A DNA stretch of 64,000 nucleotides from Bradyrhizobium jicamae (lineage in GTDB: Bacteria; Pseudomonadota; Alphaproteobacteria; Rhizobiales; Xanthobacteraceae): the NCBI RefSeq assembly GCF_018130695.1, contig NZ_JAFCJX010000010.1:1-64000 (forward strand), given 5' to 3'. Within the stretch, counting starts at the first letter, position 1, and each line of letters starts with the position of its first letter. This document shows positions 38,250 to 47,195 of this stretch, piece after piece. A program made the translations under genes and the position numbers. The notes beneath the pieces were generated by a model. The model saw only the letters and a program-made list of their open reading frames with translations, ran no database searches and was not told where the DNA came from.

Positions 38250-39041
38250 ATGCTGGTCGACAGTCACTGCCATCTGGACTTCCCGGACTTCGCCGACGAT
38301 CTCGACGGGATTGTCGCGCGCGCCGAGGCGGCCGGCATCGGCCGCATCGTCACGATCTGCACCCGCGTGAAGCGGCTCGGCGCGCTGCTCGCGATCACCG
38401 AGCGCTTTCCGAATGTCTATTGCTCGGTCGGCACCCATCCGCATCAGGCCGACGAGGAAGACGGCATTCCCGCAAGCGAGCTGATCGAGCTGACAAATCA
38501 TCCGAAGGTGATCGCGCTCGGCGAAGCCGGGCTCGACTATTTCTACGAGCACGGCTCGCGCGAGGCGCAGGAGCGAGGGTTTCGCACGCATATCGCAGCC
38601 GCGCGCGCGACCGGCCTGCCGCTCGTGATCCACACCCGCGAGGCTGACGAAGATTGCGGCCGCATCCTTGAAGATGAAATCGCGAAGGGGCCGTTCAAGG
38701 CGGTGCTGCATTGCTACACCGGCGGCCGCGAGCTTGCGATGAAGGCGATCGGGCTCGGGCTCTCGATCTCGTTCACGGGCATCCTGACCTTCAAGAAGTC
38801 CGAGACGTTGCGCGCACTCGCAGCCGAGCTGCCGGCCGATCGCATCATGGTCGAGACCGACGCGCCGTATCTGGCGCCCGGCAAATTCCGCGGCAAGCGC
38901 AACGAGCCGTCCTATGTCGTCGAGGTCGCCAAGGTGCTGGCGGAAGCGCGCGGCGTTTCGCTCGAGGAGATCTCGCGGCAGACCACGGAAAACTTCTTCC
39001 GCCTGTTCTCAAAGGTGCCGGCGCCAAAGGTTCTTGCATGA
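38250..39041 (+). CDS. TatD-family metal-dependent deoxyribonuclease
   Basis: A 263-residue TIM-barrel hydrolase. The metal ligands are visible in VDSHCHLDFPDF (H-x-H), GEAGLDYFYEH (Glu), VIHTREA (His), LHCYTGG (His) and VETDAPYLAP (Asp). Family members are 3'-5' DNases or D-aminoacyl-tRNA-type hydrolases. It overlaps the next gene by four bases and follows metG by 14 bases, as in many alphaproteobacteria. Confidence 0.93.
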   Translation: MLVDSHCHLDFPDFADDLDGIVARAEAAGIGRIVTICTRVKRLGALLAITERFPNVYCSVGTHPHQADEEDGIPASELIELTNHPKVIALGEAGLDYFYEHGSREAQERGFRTHIAAARATGLPLVIHTREADEDCGRILEDEIAKGPFKAVLHCYTGGRELAMKAIGLGLSISFTGILTFKKSETLRALAAELPADRIMVETDAPYLAPGKFRGKRNEPSYVVEVAKVLAEARGVSLEEISRQTTENFFRLFSKVPAPKVLA

Positions 39042-39835
39042 CGCTGACCCTCACCGTTCTCGGCTGCGGTTCATCCGCCGGCGTGCCGCGTCCGGCCCTC
39101 GGCTGGGGCGCCTGCGATCCCAACAACCCGAAGAACCGCCGCCGGCGCTGCTCGCTGCTGGTCGAACGATCAGGCGCGCATGGCACCACGCGGATCGTGA
39201 TCGACACCTCGCCGGACCTGCGCGAGCAGTTGATCGACGCCAATGTCGATCATATCGACGCGGTCTATCTGACCCACGAGCATGCCGACCAGACCCACGG
39301 CATCGACGATCTGCGCTCGGTGGTGCTGCATCAACGCCGCCGCATTCCGGTCTATTTCAACCAGTCGACCGCCAAGGACATCATGGCGCGGTTCTCCTAT
39401 TGCTTCATCTCGCCGGAGGGCAGCGACTATCCGCCGATCCTGACGCGGCATTCGATCGAGGCGGGTGAGAGCCACGAAACCGAAGGCAAGGGTGGGCCGG
39501 TGAAGCTCGCCGCTTTCCTGGTTCATCACGGCAAGATCCCGGCGCTCGGCTTCCGCATCGGCAATGCCGCCTACACGCCCGACCTGCACGACATCCCCCA
39601 AGAGAGCTGGCCGGCGTTGCAAAACCTCGATCTCTGGATCGTCGACGGGCTGCGCTATGCCGCCCATTCCAGCCATTTCAGCGTCGCCGATGCGCTGTCA
39701 TGGATCGAGCGCTTCAAGCCGAAGCGCGCCGTAATCACCAACATGCATTCGGACCTCGACTACGAGGTGCTGCGGCAATCGCTGCCGGAAGGCGTCATCC
39801 CGGCTTATGACGGCATGCGGATCGACATCGGCTAA
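39038..39835 (+). CDS. MBL-fold metallo-hydrolase (PhnP-like)
   Basis: A 265-residue metallo-beta-lactamase-fold phosphodiesterase-like protein. It opens with LGCGSSAGVPRPALGWGACDP, a PhnP-type start. The metal motif is THEHADQTHG, with further ligands in VHHGKIPALGF, TPDLHDIP and TNMHSDLDY. The ATG overlaps the TatD gene stop. The tatD-MBL pair is conserved next to metG and holB. The substrate is probably a cyclic phosphodiester, by family analogy only. Confidence 0.9.
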   Translation: MTLTLTVLGCGSSAGVPRPALGWGACDPNNPKNRRRRCSLLVERSGAHGTTRIVIDTSPDLREQLIDANVDHIDAVYLTHEHADQTHGIDDLRSVVLHQRRRIPVYFNQSTAKDIMARFSYCFISPEGSDYPPILTRHSIEAGESHETEGKGGPVKLAAFLVHHGKIPALGFRIGNAAYTPDLHDIPQESWPALQNLDLWIVDGLRYAAHSSHFSVADALSWIERFKPKRAVITNMHSDLDYEVLRQSLPEGVIPAYDGMRIDIG

Positions 39836-39838
39836 CTG

Positions 39839-41230
39839 CTACCAGCCATAGCGAACGACGCCGCGTCCGGTGAATGACCGCGCCATCCCGGAAAATTCGC
39901 TTTCGAATGTCGCGGCGGCCAGCCATCCGTTCGACCAGCGCAATTCGGCCGAAGCGCCGGTGAGGGCTGCATTGGGCGACTGGACGAGGCCGGGCAAATT
40001 CGATCCGGGTGGAGGTGGCGGCGCCCCTGACGTCGCGGCATTGGCGTTGAAATCATGCACCCAGGCAAAGCGCCCGCGCAGCGTCAGCAGGCCATTGAGC
40101 AGATCGAAGGACTTGCTGGTGCGCATGCCGAGCTCGCTGCGGCCGTCGACCGCATTCACGGCGCCAAAGGCCGAGGCGAATGGATTGGCGCCCGGCATCG
40201 CCTGATCGCCGACCGCCGGAAGATTGAAGCTCGTGACCTGTCCAGCCGCATAGGCGGCGATGCCGAGCCAGGGCGTGGCAAAATGATAGCCGCCTTCGAC
40301 GCGCCCCGTGTAGGCCGTTGCGCCGACCTCCGCATTAAGCCGGTCGCCGCCCGCAAACGGCATCCGCTCGTTGCTCATCGCCTGCCAGCCATAGGCGAGG
40401 GCGCCGGCGACGTAGGCTTGTCCATCCGTGTGCCGCAGGAACGCGCCGGCCTGAAACAGATCGGAACGGCTGCCGCCTCCGAAGGAGCTGCTCCCGAAAT
40501 TTGCGCCACCGCCGCCGCCCATGGCAAAGCCGGCCGTGGTCTGGGGCGACAGCGAATAGTCCGTGCCGACCACGGTGCCGAACATCCGGCTGCCTGCTTG
40601 GCTGCTGCCTTGCATCGCGCCGCCGCCCGAGAATGGCGCGCCGCCGGCGCCGGAAGCCCAACTGTTCCAGTGCGGCGCATAGGCCGCGCCGTTGACGAGC
40701 GCCTTGCCGTAGATCGCGGCCGACACCTCGCGATCGAGCCCGCCGCGCGTGGCTCCGCCGGCATAGGCATTCGGATCGAACCGGTCGTCCGCATAGGCCT
40801 GCGGTGCGACGGTGGCGCTCCGTCCGCCGACGAACGGATCGAGCAGCGTCTGCGTGAACTGCGTCATCGCCGTGAACGTGGATTGCGCCGCATCGCCTTG
40901 TCCGGGCGGCGGCGCGGGTCGCGCGTCGGTGATGATATTCGCATTGGTCGTCCCGGTCGCCGTATTCGCCTGGCTTGAGGACATTTGATTGGTCGCCGAG
41001 GGCGAACCACCAGATGGACCGCTGGTCGATGGAGGCGCGTTCGACGCGCTGGCTGGGGAGGTGCTGCCCGACTGGCTGGAGCTCGACGATGTCGCAGGAG
41101 GAGCCGTTGTGCCTGTGGCGGATGAGGCGTGCTGGTCCTGTCCGCCGGAGGCGGCATTGGATGGCGGCTGCGCGGCGGCAATGCCGGGCAACCCTCCAAC
41201 CATCAGCAATAGCCAAGCCAGACGCCGCAT
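39839..41230 (-). CDS. Autotransporter-like outer-membrane beta-barrel protein
   Basis: A 463-residue protein. A signal peptide (1-20, ending in GIAAA) is followed by about 90 residues of Ser/Thr/Ala/Gly/Pro-rich, probably disordered sequence. From about residue 170 there are alternating amphipathic strands typical of an autotransporter translocator (YSLSPQTTAGFAMGGGG, AYVAGALAYGWQAM, RLNAEVGATAYTGRVEGGYHF, ELRWSNGWLAAATFESEF, ending VVRYGW). A long passenger is absent, so the surface part would be tiny. It is convergent with the MBL gene, with three bases between stops. Confidence 0.8.
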   Translation of the reverse strand: MRRLAWLLLMVGGLPGIAAAQPPSNAASGGQDQHASSATGTTAPPATSSSSSQSGSTSPASASNAPPSTSGPSGGSPSATNQMSSSQANTATGTTNANIITDARPAPPPGQGDAAQSTFTAMTQFTQTLLDPFVGGRSATVAPQAYADDRFDPNAYAGGATRGGLDREVSAAIYGKALVNGAAYAPHWNSWASGAGGAPFSGGGAMQGSSQAGSRMFGTVVGTDYSLSPQTTAGFAMGGGGGANFGSSSFGGGSRSDLFQAGAFLRHTDGQAYVAGALAYGWQAMSNERMPFAGGDRLNAEVGATAYTGRVEGGYHFATPWLGIAAYAAGQVTSFNLPAVGDQAMPGANPFASAFGAVNAVDGRSELGMRTSKSFDLLNGLLTLRGRFAWVHDFNANAATSGAPPPPPGSNLPGLVQSPNAALTGASAELRWSNGWLAAATFESEFSGMARSFTGRGVVRYGW

Positions 41231-41425
41231 CGTGCGCCCGCGCTCAAGACATCAATCGCATTGAAACGCCCCACGGCAGCGGGGCTTGTTCGAGCGGGAA
41301 TTCCGCGACGAATCCTTCAGAATCGGCCTCGCTAGCCGACTCAAGTGTTACGTGGAACCACGTTCGGAAGTCTATTTCTATCTAGGTATGTCCGTAGATT
41401 TCCGGAGTTTGCGGACAGACATCGA

Positions 41426-43075
41426 TCAGGCCGAGATCGCCTTCGCCGAATCGACCTGGTTGCGCAGCAGGAATTTCTGGATCTTGCCGGTCGAGGTCTT
41501 GGGAATCACCCCGAACACGACGGCCTTCGGCGTCTTGAAGCCGGACATGTGCTGACGGCAATAGGCGATGATCTCGGCCTCGGTTGCCTTGGCGTCATCC
41601 TTCAGCTCGATGAAGGCGCAGGGCACCTCGCCCCATTTCGCGTCCGGCTTAGCGACGACGGCCGCGAACAGCACGGCCGGGTGCTTGTAGAGGATGTCCT
41701 CGACCTCGACGGAAGAGATGTTCTCGCCGCCTGAGATGATGATGTCCTTGGAGCGGTCCTTGATGATGACGTAGCCGTGCGCGTCGAGCACGCCGAGATC
41801 GCCGGTGTGAAACCAGCCGCCGGCGAAGGCTTCCTGGGTCGCGGTCTCGTTCTTCAGATAGCCCTTCATCACGATGTTGCCGCGGAACATGACCTCGCCG
41901 ATGGTCTCGCCGTCGCGCGGCACCTCGCGCATCGTCTCGGGATCGAGCACGGTGACGCCTTCCTGAAGCGGGTAGGGCACGCCCTGCCGCCGCTTCATCT
42001 GCGCGCGCTGATCGGCCGGCAACTCGTCCCAGCCCGGCTGCTCGGCGCACACGGAGGCGGGGCCATAGACCTCGGTCAGGCCGTACACATGCGTCAGCTT
42101 GATGCCGATGCTCTCGGCGCCTTCCAGCACGGCGACCGGCGGCGCCGCGCCTGCGATCAATCCGACCACGGGCCTGGCCTTGGCGCCCTGCGGCGCATCC
42201 GGCGCATTGATCAGCGTGTTGTAGACGATCGGCGCGCCGCACATGTGGGTGACGCCGTGCTTGCCGATCAACTCGAAGATCTTTGAGGGATCGACCTTGC
42301 GCAGGCAGACATTGATCCCGGCGGCGGCTGCGATCGTCCACGGGAAGCACCAGCCATTGCAGTGGAACATCGGCAGTGTCCAGAGGTAAACCGGATGCTG
42401 GCCGAGATTGCCGGCGAGGATGTTGCTGACGGCGTTGAGATAGGCGCCGCGATGATGCGTCACGACGCCCTTGGGATTGCCCGTGGTGCCCGACGTATAG
42501 CTCAGCGCGATCGCGTCCCATTCGTCGGCGGGAACCTTTTCGACAAAGGCGGCGTCGCCCTGCGCGACGGTTGCCTCATACTCGATTTCGCCGATCCGCT
42601 TGCCGCCGGAGAACGCCGCGTCATCGACGTCGATGACGAACGGCTTTGCACCCTTCATCAGCGTCAGCGCCTCCGCGATCACGCCGGAAAATTCCGGATC
42701 GACGAGGATGATCTTCGCACCGCCATGATCGAGCTGGAATGCGATCGAGGGCGCGTCGAGACGGATGTTGAGCGCGTTCAGCACCGCGCCGGCCATCGGC
42801 ACCGCGAAATGCAGCTCGTTCATCGCCGGAATGTTCGGCAGCATCGCAGCGACCGTGTCGCCGTTTCCGATGCCGCGGCCGGCGAGCCATGACGCGAAGC
42901 GCTTGCAGCGCTGATAGGTCTGCGCCCAGGTAAAACTCCGGCCCTCGTAGACCGTGCTGACGTGGTCCGGATAGACCGCGGCCGAGCGCGCCAGAAAACT
43001 CAGCGGCGTCAGCGGCACGTAGTTGGCCGGCGTCTTGTCCAATCCGATGGAGTACTGGTTTGGGGCTGCGCTCAT
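41426..43075 (-). CDS. Acyl-CoA synthetase (AMP-forming)
   Basis: A 549-residue adenylate-forming ligase. The P-loop-like A3 motif is LSYTSGTTGNPKGVVTHHRGAY. Downstream are VYGLTEVYGP, GWFHTGDLG and IKDRSKDIIISGGENISSVEVE, and the catalytic Lys is in TSTGKIQKFLLR. It activates a fatty or aromatic acid to its CoA thioester. It is the last gene of the TRAP transporter operon, 23 bases after the permease gene, so it probably activates the acid imported by that transporter. A longer open frame continuing upstream is just the permease in another frame. Confidence 0.92.
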   Translation of the reverse strand: MSAAPNQYSIGLDKTPANYVPLTPLSFLARSAAVYPDHVSTVYEGRSFTWAQTYQRCKRFASWLAGRGIGNGDTVAAMLPNIPAMNELHFAVPMAGAVLNALNIRLDAPSIAFQLDHGGAKIILVDPEFSGVIAEALTLMKGAKPFVIDVDDAAFSGGKRIGEIEYEATVAQGDAAFVEKVPADEWDAIALSYTSGTTGNPKGVVTHHRGAYLNAVSNILAGNLGQHPVYLWTLPMFHCNGWCFPWTIAAAAGINVCLRKVDPSKIFELIGKHGVTHMCGAPIVYNTLINAPDAPQGAKARPVVGLIAGAAPPVAVLEGAESIGIKLTHVYGLTEVYGPASVCAEQPGWDELPADQRAQMKRRQGVPYPLQEGVTVLDPETMREVPRDGETIGEVMFRGNIVMKGYLKNETATQEAFAGGWFHTGDLGVLDAHGYVIIKDRSKDIIISGGENISSVEVEDILYKHPAVLFAAVVAKPDAKWGEVPCAFIELKDDAKATEAEIIAYCRQHMSGFKTPKAVVFGVIPKTSTGKIQKFLLRNQVDSAKAISA

Positions 43076-43098
43076 GGCTTGATCCCATCGCAAACGAC

Positions 43099-44997
43099 TT
43101 AGAGGAATCCGATCGATATCCAGGGAAAGATGGCGACGATGATCAATCCGATCAACAGCGCCAGCATGTAGCCCCAGATCGGCCTGATGCCTTCGGCCGG
43201 ATCGACCCGTCCGATCGCGCAAGCCGCATAATAACCGACGCCGAATGGCGGCGCGAACAGACCGATGCCCATCGCCAGGATGATGATCATTGCGTAGTGC
43301 ACCTCGTGCACGCCGACGGCGCGCGCGATCGGAAACAGCAGCGGCCCGAACAGCACGATCGCGGGTATGCCCTCCAGCACGCTGCCGAGGATCACGAAGG
43401 CCAGGATCGAGACCGCGATGAAGCTTGCGGAGCCGCCGGGCAGGCCGGTCATCGCCGCAGCAAGTGCCCGCGAGAAGCCGGACTGGGTCAAGCCCCAGGC
43501 CATGCCGGTGGCGGCGCCGATGATCAGCAGGATCGCGCCCGACAGGCACGCGGTCTCCACCAGCATCGGCATGATCCGCCGCCAGTTGAAATTGCGGTAG
43601 ATCAGCAGGCCATAGATGAAGAAGCCGACCAGGAAGGCATAGACGATGCCGATCGTGGACACTTCCGTCGCGGTCGCGATGCCCTCGACCACGGCGTAGC
43701 GGATCACGAACGGCAGCGCCAATGCGGGCAGGGCAATGACCAGCGCCTTGAGGATCTCGCCGCTGCTGGCTCGCGTCACATGGCTCAGATTCTCGCCGCG
43801 ATAGCGCCACCACACCAGCGCCGACAGCGTGATCGCCAGCACCAGGCCCGGCAGCAGACCGCCGGTGAACAGAGCTGCGATCGAGACGCCGGTCACCGAG
43901 CCGATCGTGATCAGCACCAGCGACGGCGGAATGGTTTCGGTCTGCGCGCCGGTCGCCGAGAGCAGGGCGACGAGATCGCCCGGCTTGGCGCCTCGCGCCT
44001 TCATCTCCGGAAACAGCACCGGCGCGACCGCGGCCATGTCGGCCGCCTTCGAGCCGGAAATGCCGGATACGAGGTACATCGCACCAACCAGCACGTAATG
44101 CAGCCCGCCGCGCACGTGCCCGAGCAGGCTCGCCAGGAACGCGACCATCGCCCGCGCCATGCCGGTCATCTCGATCAGGAGCCCCAGGAATACGAACAGC
44201 GGCACCGACAGCAGGATCAGATGGCTCATGCCCTCGTCCATGCGGCCGACCAGCACCATCAGCGGCGTGCTCGTCGTCAGCGCCAGATAGCCGTAGGTGG
44301 CCAGGCCAAAGCCGAACGCGATCGGCACGCCGGCGAAGACGCAGAAGCCGGCAACGCCGACGAAGAAGATGATCAGGTTGAGATTGCCCAATGGCTTCAG
44401 CGAGCCTTTGAGCAGCCAGAACACGCCGATGATCGCCGCGACCGACAGGATCGCCGCCAGCACCGTCCGGACATTGCTGGCACGGACGAGCCGCAGCAGC
44501 GCAAACAGTGCCATCAGCGCGATGCCGACCGGCAGCGCGGCGGCCCGCCAGCTGTTCAGGATCTGCAGCGCCGGCGTCGTGATGTAGCTTTCCTCGTAGG
44601 CGTATTCCCAGGACGGCCAGGCGATCATCACCAGGAACGCCAGCGCCGCTGCGGTCGCGACGAGATCGAGATAGGCCCGCATCGCCGGCCGTGCATTGGC
44701 GACGATGGCGGTCATCCGCATGTGCTCGGCGCGGCGGAACGCCACCGCGGCGCCCAGCATCGCCAGCCACAGGAACAGGATCGAGGCCAGTTCGTCCGAC
44801 CAGATCAGCGGCTGGTGCAGCACGTAGCGCGCCACCACGCCGGCGAACAGGATCACGATCTCGGCGACGACGAGGATCGCCGCCGGAATCTCGACCAGCA
44901 TGCCGAGCGCTGATTCCAGCGATGCAAGGAACGAGCGGCGGCGAGGGGACTGCTCCGCCTCGCCGGCCATGATCTCAGACAACTCGGCATGAGCCAT
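43099..44997 (-). CDS. TRAP transporter fused small and large permease (DctQ-DctM)
   Basis: A 632-residue inner-membrane protein. Residues 1-180 are a DctQ-type four-helix part (VVARYVLHQPLIWSDELASILFLWLAM). Residues 200-632 are a DctM-type large permease (VPLFVFLGLLIEMTGMA, GISGSKAADMAAVAPVLFPEM, ATGAQTETIPPSLVLI). The two subunits are usually separate genes; the fusion is a known variant. ATG at 44997 is chosen because GGGGG lies upstream; a GTG 15 bases earlier is possible. It follows the dctP-like gene by 25 bases. Confidence 0.92.
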   Translation of the reverse strand: MAHAELSEIMAGEAEQSPRRRSFLASLESALGMLVEIPAAILVVAEIVILFAGVVARYVLHQPLIWSDELASILFLWLAMLGAAVAFRRAEHMRMTAIVANARPAMRAYLDLVATAAALAFLVMIAWPSWEYAYEESYITTPALQILNSWRAAALPVGIALMALFALLRLVRASNVRTVLAAILSVAAIIGVFWLLKGSLKPLGNLNLIIFFVGVAGFCVFAGVPIAFGFGLATYGYLALTTSTPLMVLVGRMDEGMSHLILLSVPLFVFLGLLIEMTGMARAMVAFLASLLGHVRGGLHYVLVGAMYLVSGISGSKAADMAAVAPVLFPEMKARGAKPGDLVALLSATGAQTETIPPSLVLITIGSVTGVSIAALFTGGLLPGLVLAITLSALVWWRYRGENLSHVTRASSGEILKALVIALPALALPFVIRYAVVEGIATATEVSTIGIVYAFLVGFFIYGLLIYRNFNWRRIMPMLVETACLSGAILLIIGAATGMAWGLTQSGFSRALAAAMTGLPGGSASFIAVSILAFVILGSVLEGIPAIVLFGPLLFPIARAVGVHEVHYAMIIILAMGIGLFAPPFGVGYYAACAIGRVDPAEGIRPIWGYMLALLIGLIIVAIFPWISIGFL

Positions 44998-45022
44998 GAC
45001 GGCCCCCTGCACTCAAGGATGA

Positions 45023-46042
45023 CTAGGACAGTTTGCCGACCGACTTCTCCAGCAACTCCCAGGCCTGCTCGCCGTACTTGCCCTTCCACTCGGCATAGAA
45101 CCCGGCGGCCTTCAGCTTCTCGCGGAACGGCGCCACGTTGGGCTGGTTGAAGGTCAGGCCTTTGCCAGCGAGCTCCTGCTGCAGGCCGGCGTTCAGCTTG
45201 GCAACGTCCTCGCGCTCCTTGATCGCGGCGGCGTTGATGTGCTTGGCGACGACGGTGCGGACATCCGCTGGCAGTTTTTCCCACGCACGGCGGTTGGCCA
45301 GGAACCAGAAGCCGTCCCACATGTGATTGGTCAGCGAGCAGTACTTCTGCACCTCGTACAGCTTGGCGGTCGAGATGATCGCCAGCGGGTTTTCCTGGCC
45401 CTCGACGATCTTGGTCTGCAGCGCAGAATAGACTTCGCTGAAATTGATCGAGGCGGGCGCCGCATCGAACGCCTTGAACATCGAGGTCCACAGCGGCGAC
45501 ACCGGCACGCGGATCTTGAAGCCCTTGAAATCCTCCGGTCCGTTGATCGGCTTGGTCGACGACGTGGTCTGGCGGAAGCCGTTATCCCAGATGTTGTCCA
45601 TCACCTCGAGGCCGGCCTTCTTGATCTCGCCGCGGACATAGGCGCCGAGGTTGCCGTCCATGGCTTTCCAGACCGTGTCGTAATCCGGGAACGCGAAGCC
45701 GATGCCGTTGATCGAGGTTGCCGGAACCAGGGTCGACAGGATCAGGCCGGACAGCGTGAAGAACTCGATGCCGCCGGAGCGAATCTGGCTCAGCATGTCC
45801 GTGTCGGAACCGAGCTGGTTGTTCGGGAAGATCTGCAGGTCGAATTTGCCATTGGTTTCCGCCTTGATCGCGGCCGCCATTTCCTTGGCGCGCTGGTTCA
45901 GCGGATGGCCGTCGGGCAAGTTGTTGGCGTACTTGTAGGTAAATTCGGCCGTCTGGGCGCGCGCCACCAGCGGCGCTCCAATGCCGCCCATGACAGCGGT
46001 GGCGGCGGAGGCCTTCAATAGCGTGCGTCGTGAAAAGCTCAT
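45023..46042 (-). CDS. TRAP transporter solute-binding protein (DctP family)
   Basis: A 339-residue periplasmic protein. A Tat-type signal (SFSRRTLLKASAATAVMGG, twin Arg) ends near ARAQT. The DctP fold is seen in FTYKYANNLPDGHPLNQRAKEMA, LGSDTDMLSQIRSGGIEFFTL and the carboxylate-pairing region around GFKIRVPVSPLWTSMFKAFDA, where one Arg usually binds the ligand's carboxyl group. It is the first gene of the TRAP/acyl-CoA synthetase operon. The ligand is likely an organic acid that needs CoA activation. Confidence 0.93.
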   Translation of the reverse strand: MSFSRRTLLKASAATAVMGGIGAPLVARAQTAEFTYKYANNLPDGHPLNQRAKEMAAAIKAETNGKFDLQIFPNNQLGSDTDMLSQIRSGGIEFFTLSGLILSTLVPATSINGIGFAFPDYDTVWKAMDGNLGAYVRGEIKKAGLEVMDNIWDNGFRQTTSSTKPINGPEDFKGFKIRVPVSPLWTSMFKAFDAAPASINFSEVYSALQTKIVEGQENPLAIISTAKLYEVQKYCSLTNHMWDGFWFLANRRAWEKLPADVRTVVAKHINAAAIKEREDVAKLNAGLQQELAGKGLTFNQPNVAPFREKLKAAGFYAEWKGKYGEQAWELLEKSVGKLS

Positions 46043-46375
46043 CGGTTTCTCCCTCGAGAGGCTTGTTGTTCTTGAATATGGATATACGGACCTGACGACG
46101 TGGGGTCACCAATGATCTCGTGCGCGAGGTCGCTTATTGCAGCGTCCGTCCGTCGCGGCAACATGGGCTTTCGCCACATGGGGCGGATTCAAAAATCTGA
46201 AAAACAACCCCATGCACAGTAGCCGTCAACGCGCGGGTCGCGGCATGGCCCGTCGCGCCGAGAACTGGGCTCGAATGAATGAGCCGTGCGAGGAATTCAG
46301 CCTAAATATCTGATCTAATTGTAGATATAAATATTCCATAATATACCTTATGCGAATTATGGATATGGGCTCGGT
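46043..46375. other. Intergenic region upstream of the TRAP operon
   Basis: 333 bases without a gene. The left part carries the TRAP promoter and the leader with a run of AGAAC. The right 60 bases are strikingly AT-rich and contain the inverted repeat TCCATAAT (46335-46342) / ATTATGGA (46356-46363), which may be an operator or the 3'-end hairpin of the sirtuin gene. Confidence 0.55.
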
Positions 46376-47182
46376 CTACAAGAGAAACCCAAGGGCCGCC
46401 TCGCAGCGGTCCTGGACCTTTAGGGTCAGCAAGTCGTCTGCACGTGTTCTGCCGAGATTGACGGCGGCGATTGGAATGCCGAGCCGAGCGGCCGCTTGGG
46501 CGAACCGGAAGCCCGAATAGACCATCAAGGAAGAACCAACGATCAGCATCGCGTCAGCCCGCTCCAGAGCCTCCATGGCCAGGGTGACCTGAGTTCGCGG
46601 AACGCTCTCGCCGAAGAACACGACGTCAGGCTTCATAAGTCCGCCGCAGGACGCGCAGTGCGGCACGGCGAAGCCCGAGAAGTCTTTGTGGTCGAGCTCG
46701 GCGTCGCCGTCAGGCAAGACGGCGGCATCGTGGTCGACCCAGGCGGCGTTGAGGTTCATGAGGCTGTCCTGAAAGTCGGCGCGGCGTTGGCTGGCGGAAC
46801 AGGTCGTGCAACGGACGAGGTCAAGGCGCCCGTGGAGGTCGATCACCACCCTGCTCCCAGCGGCCTGATGCAGTCTGTCCACGTTCTGGGTGAGCAGCAT
46901 TTGACTCCGACCGCTGGCTTCGAGCTGGGCTAAAGCGCGATGCGCGTCGTTGGGGACGGCTTGCCCGAAGTAACGCCAGCCGATCATGCTGCGGGCCCAA
47001 TAGCGTCGGCGCGTTAATTCGTCGGCCATGAACGCTTGGAAGCGCACCGGCTGAGTTCTTTTCCAATTGCCGTTGACGTCACGATAGTCGGGAATGCCCG
47101 AGTTCGTGCTGCAGCCGGCGCCGGTCAGAATGAAGAGCCGCCGGTGGCCCTCAATGAACTTCTCGAGTGCGGATTTGATCAT
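46376..47182 (-). CDS. SIR2-family NAD-dependent protein deacylase (sirtuin)
   Basis: A 268-residue sirtuin. NAD motifs are LTGAGCSTNSGIPDYRD and LTQNVDRLH; the catalytic His is in VIDLHGRLD. The zinc site is CTTC and CASC, and VVFFGESVPR and VGSSLMVYSGFRF follow. The set looks like a SIRT4/class II enzyme and not the SIR2 NADase domains of phage-defence systems. The start at 47182 is chosen; a GTG at 47224 would overlap the upstream gene. It is last in the strand run that includes HigBA. Confidence 0.9.
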   Translation of the reverse strand: MIKSALEKFIEGHRRLFILTGAGCSTNSGIPDYRDVNGNWKRTQPVRFQAFMADELTRRRYWARSMIGWRYFGQAVPNDAHRALAQLEASGRSQMLLTQNVDRLHQAAGSRVVIDLHGRLDLVRCTTCSASQRRADFQDSLMNLNAAWVDHDAAVLPDGDAELDHKDFSGFAVPHCASCGGLMKPDVVFFGESVPRTQVTLAMEALERADAMLIVGSSLMVYSGFRFAQAAARLGIPIAAVNLGRTRADDLLTLKVQDRCEAALGFLL

Positions 47183-47195
47183 ACGTCTTGTGATT

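Noticed and set aside
41426..44770. One 1114-codon minus-strand frame that seems to fuse a transporter-sized region to the acyl-CoA synthetase
   Set aside because: The upstream part is the out-of-frame reading of the TRAP permease gene. The synthetase has its own ATG at 43075 with a normal family N-terminus.
46376..47182. Sirtuin as a phage-defence SIR2 NADase (for example a DSR-type or Thoeris-like effector)
   Set aside because: It has the compact length, zinc cysteines and catalytic His context of a protein deacylase. Defence SIR2 domains are usually fused or lack the zinc site.
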